This document shows, in pieces, positions 7,115-7,409 of a DNA stretch of 7,409 nt. The DNA is from an uncultured Rhodospirillales bacterium (GTDB lineage: Bacteria; Pseudomonadota; Alphaproteobacteria; RF32; CAG-239). Location of the stretch: contig CADBMA010000096.1 of the NCBI GenBank assembly GCA_902795665.1, positions 1 to 7,409 of the forward strand, given 5' to 3'. Each line of letters begins with the position of its first letter. Within the stretch, counting starts at the first letter, position 1. The notes under the pieces were generated by a model, which saw only the letters and a list, made by a program, of their open reading frames with translations, was not told where the DNA came from and did no database searches. The position numbers and the translations under genes were made by a program.

Positions 7115-7142
7115 ATAATAACACACAATTCTTAACAAACAA
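7115..7142 (-). promoter_or_regulatory. Possible promoter of the 104-residue gene
   Basis: On the minus strand TTGTTT (7142-7137), a 16-base spacer and TATTAT (7120-7115, 5 of 6 to the -10 consensus) could form a sigma-70-type promoter, divergent from the tRNA promoter. A second -10-like TATGAT lies closer to the gene. The region is very AT-rich, so chance matches are likely. Confidence 0.28.
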
Positions 7143-7173
7143 ACTATTTTTTGTAATTTATTTATTTTTTTTG

Positions 7174-7202
7174 TTGACGAATATTTTTTTATGCATTATA
7201 CA
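7174..7202 (+). promoter_or_regulatory. Sigma-70-type promoter of tRNA-Lys
   Basis: TTGACG (7174-7179, 5 of 6 to the -35 consensus), a 17-base spacer and TATACA (7197-7202, 4 of 6 to the -10 consensus). The start would be near 7209, giving a leader of about 9 bases before the tRNA. A T-rich tract at 7146-7175 just upstream could act like an UP element. Confidence 0.65.
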
Positions 7203-7217
7203 AGGCACATTGTGTGA

Positions 7218-7293
7218 GGGCCCGTAGCTCAGCTGGTAGAGCATTTGACTTTTAATCAAAGGGTCATGGGTTCGAATCCCGTCGGGCTCACCA
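7218..7293 (+). tRNA. tRNA-Lys (anticodon UUU)
   Basis: The 76 bases fold as a complete cloverleaf. The 7-bp acceptor stem GGGCCCG/CGGGCTC has one G-T wobble at the second pair. The D stem is GCTC/GAGC. The anticodon stem TTTGA/TCAAA encloses loop CTTTTAA with anticodon TTT at 7251-7253. The T stem ATGGG/CCCGT encloses TTCGAAT. The discriminator base is A and the CCA end is encoded at 7291-7293. It decodes the lysine codons AAA and AAG. It is transcribed away from the nuo operon from its own promoter and followed by a strong terminator, so it is a single-gene unit within this window. Confidence 0.98.
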
Positions 7294-7301
7294 ATAAAAT
7301 C

Positions 7302-7329
7302 AGACCACCTTAAAAGGTGGTCTTTTTTT
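7302..7329 (+). terminator. Rho-independent terminator of tRNA-Lys
   Basis: AGACCACC (7302-7309) and GGTGGTCT (7316-7323) form a perfect 8-bp stem around TTAAAA, which can pair two further A-T pairs, followed by a run of T to 7329. It begins 8 bases after the CCA end. Confidence 0.93.
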
Positions 7330-7341
7330 GTATTCCAAACA

Positions 7342-7366
7342 GACGGGCTTCGAACCCAAGGGTTCG
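7342..7366. repeat. Inverted partial copy of the tRNA-Lys T-arm plus a hairpin
   Basis: The minus strand of 7342-7358 matches the tRNA-Lys T-arm and start of the acceptor strand (7267-7283) at 16 of 17 bases, in inverted orientation. Within it, CGAACCC (7351-7357) and GGGTTCG (7360-7366) form a perfect 7-bp inverted repeat around AA. The segment 7336-7409 is clearly GC-richer than the AT-rich spacers nearby and contains no convincing gene start. It may be part of a dispersed repeat, a degraded tRNA-targeting element or a gene continuing past the edge. I cannot decide from this window. Confidence 0.5.
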
Positions 7367-7409
7367 TTCAATTCCGGCTAAGGATTTTGTTGCGCTTCGA
7401 TTGCATCTC

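Noticed and set aside
7206..7216. Short inverted repeat CACA-TGTG before the tRNA as an operator
   Set aside because: It is only 4 bp per arm and lies within the leader; this can easily occur by chance.
7331..7409. A coding gene starting after the tRNA terminator
   Set aside because: Two frames on the plus strand and one on the minus strand stay open, but none has a start codon with a ribosome site in the window, and the stretch is too short to judge.

Overview
The window most likely comes from an AT-rich alphaproteobacterium. The main reason is the gene order nuoL-nuoM-nuoN-birA-rnj, which is a recognised alphaproteobacterial arrangement. The low GC content and divergent respiratory proteins fit a fast-evolving, host-associated or reduced lineage. 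That placement is inferred from gene order and composition only; no rRNA or other taxonomic marker is present.

Layout. Almost everything lies on the minus strand, so it reads from right to left. A small gene for an unrecognised 104-residue soluble protein (6755-7069) is followed by a hairpin terminator (6707-6727). Then come nuoL (5027-6682), nuoM (3603-5030), nuoN (2190-3599), birA (1420-2190) and rnj (1433 down to the window edge, C-terminus missing). From nuoL to rnj the genes overlap or are 3 bases apart, so they form one translationally coupled unit. On the plus strand, at the right end, lies a tRNA-Lys(UUU) gene (7218-7293) with its own sigma-70-type promoter and a strong terminator. 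After it comes a GC-richer patch of unknown nature that carries an inverted copy of the tRNA T-arm.

Function. NuoL, NuoM and NuoN are the three antiporter-like subunits of the membrane arm of respiratory complex I. BirA attaches biotin to carboxylase carrier proteins. RNase J processes and degrades RNA.

The striking feature is that all three antiporter-like subunits keep their length, hydrophobic pattern and collinearity with the family but have lost most of the charged residues that form the proton channels. NuoL has lost its GWEGVG, GPTPVSAL and GFFSKDE signatures. NuoM has lost its second channel Lys, a His and the distal Glu, and has Arg in place of the first Lys. NuoN has lost its channel Glu and two Lys. 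The reading frames are open, so this looks like constrained remodelling and not simple pseudogenisation. It raises the possibility of a complex I whose membrane arm pumps few or no protons. The nuo genes that normally precede nuoL are absent from their usual place.
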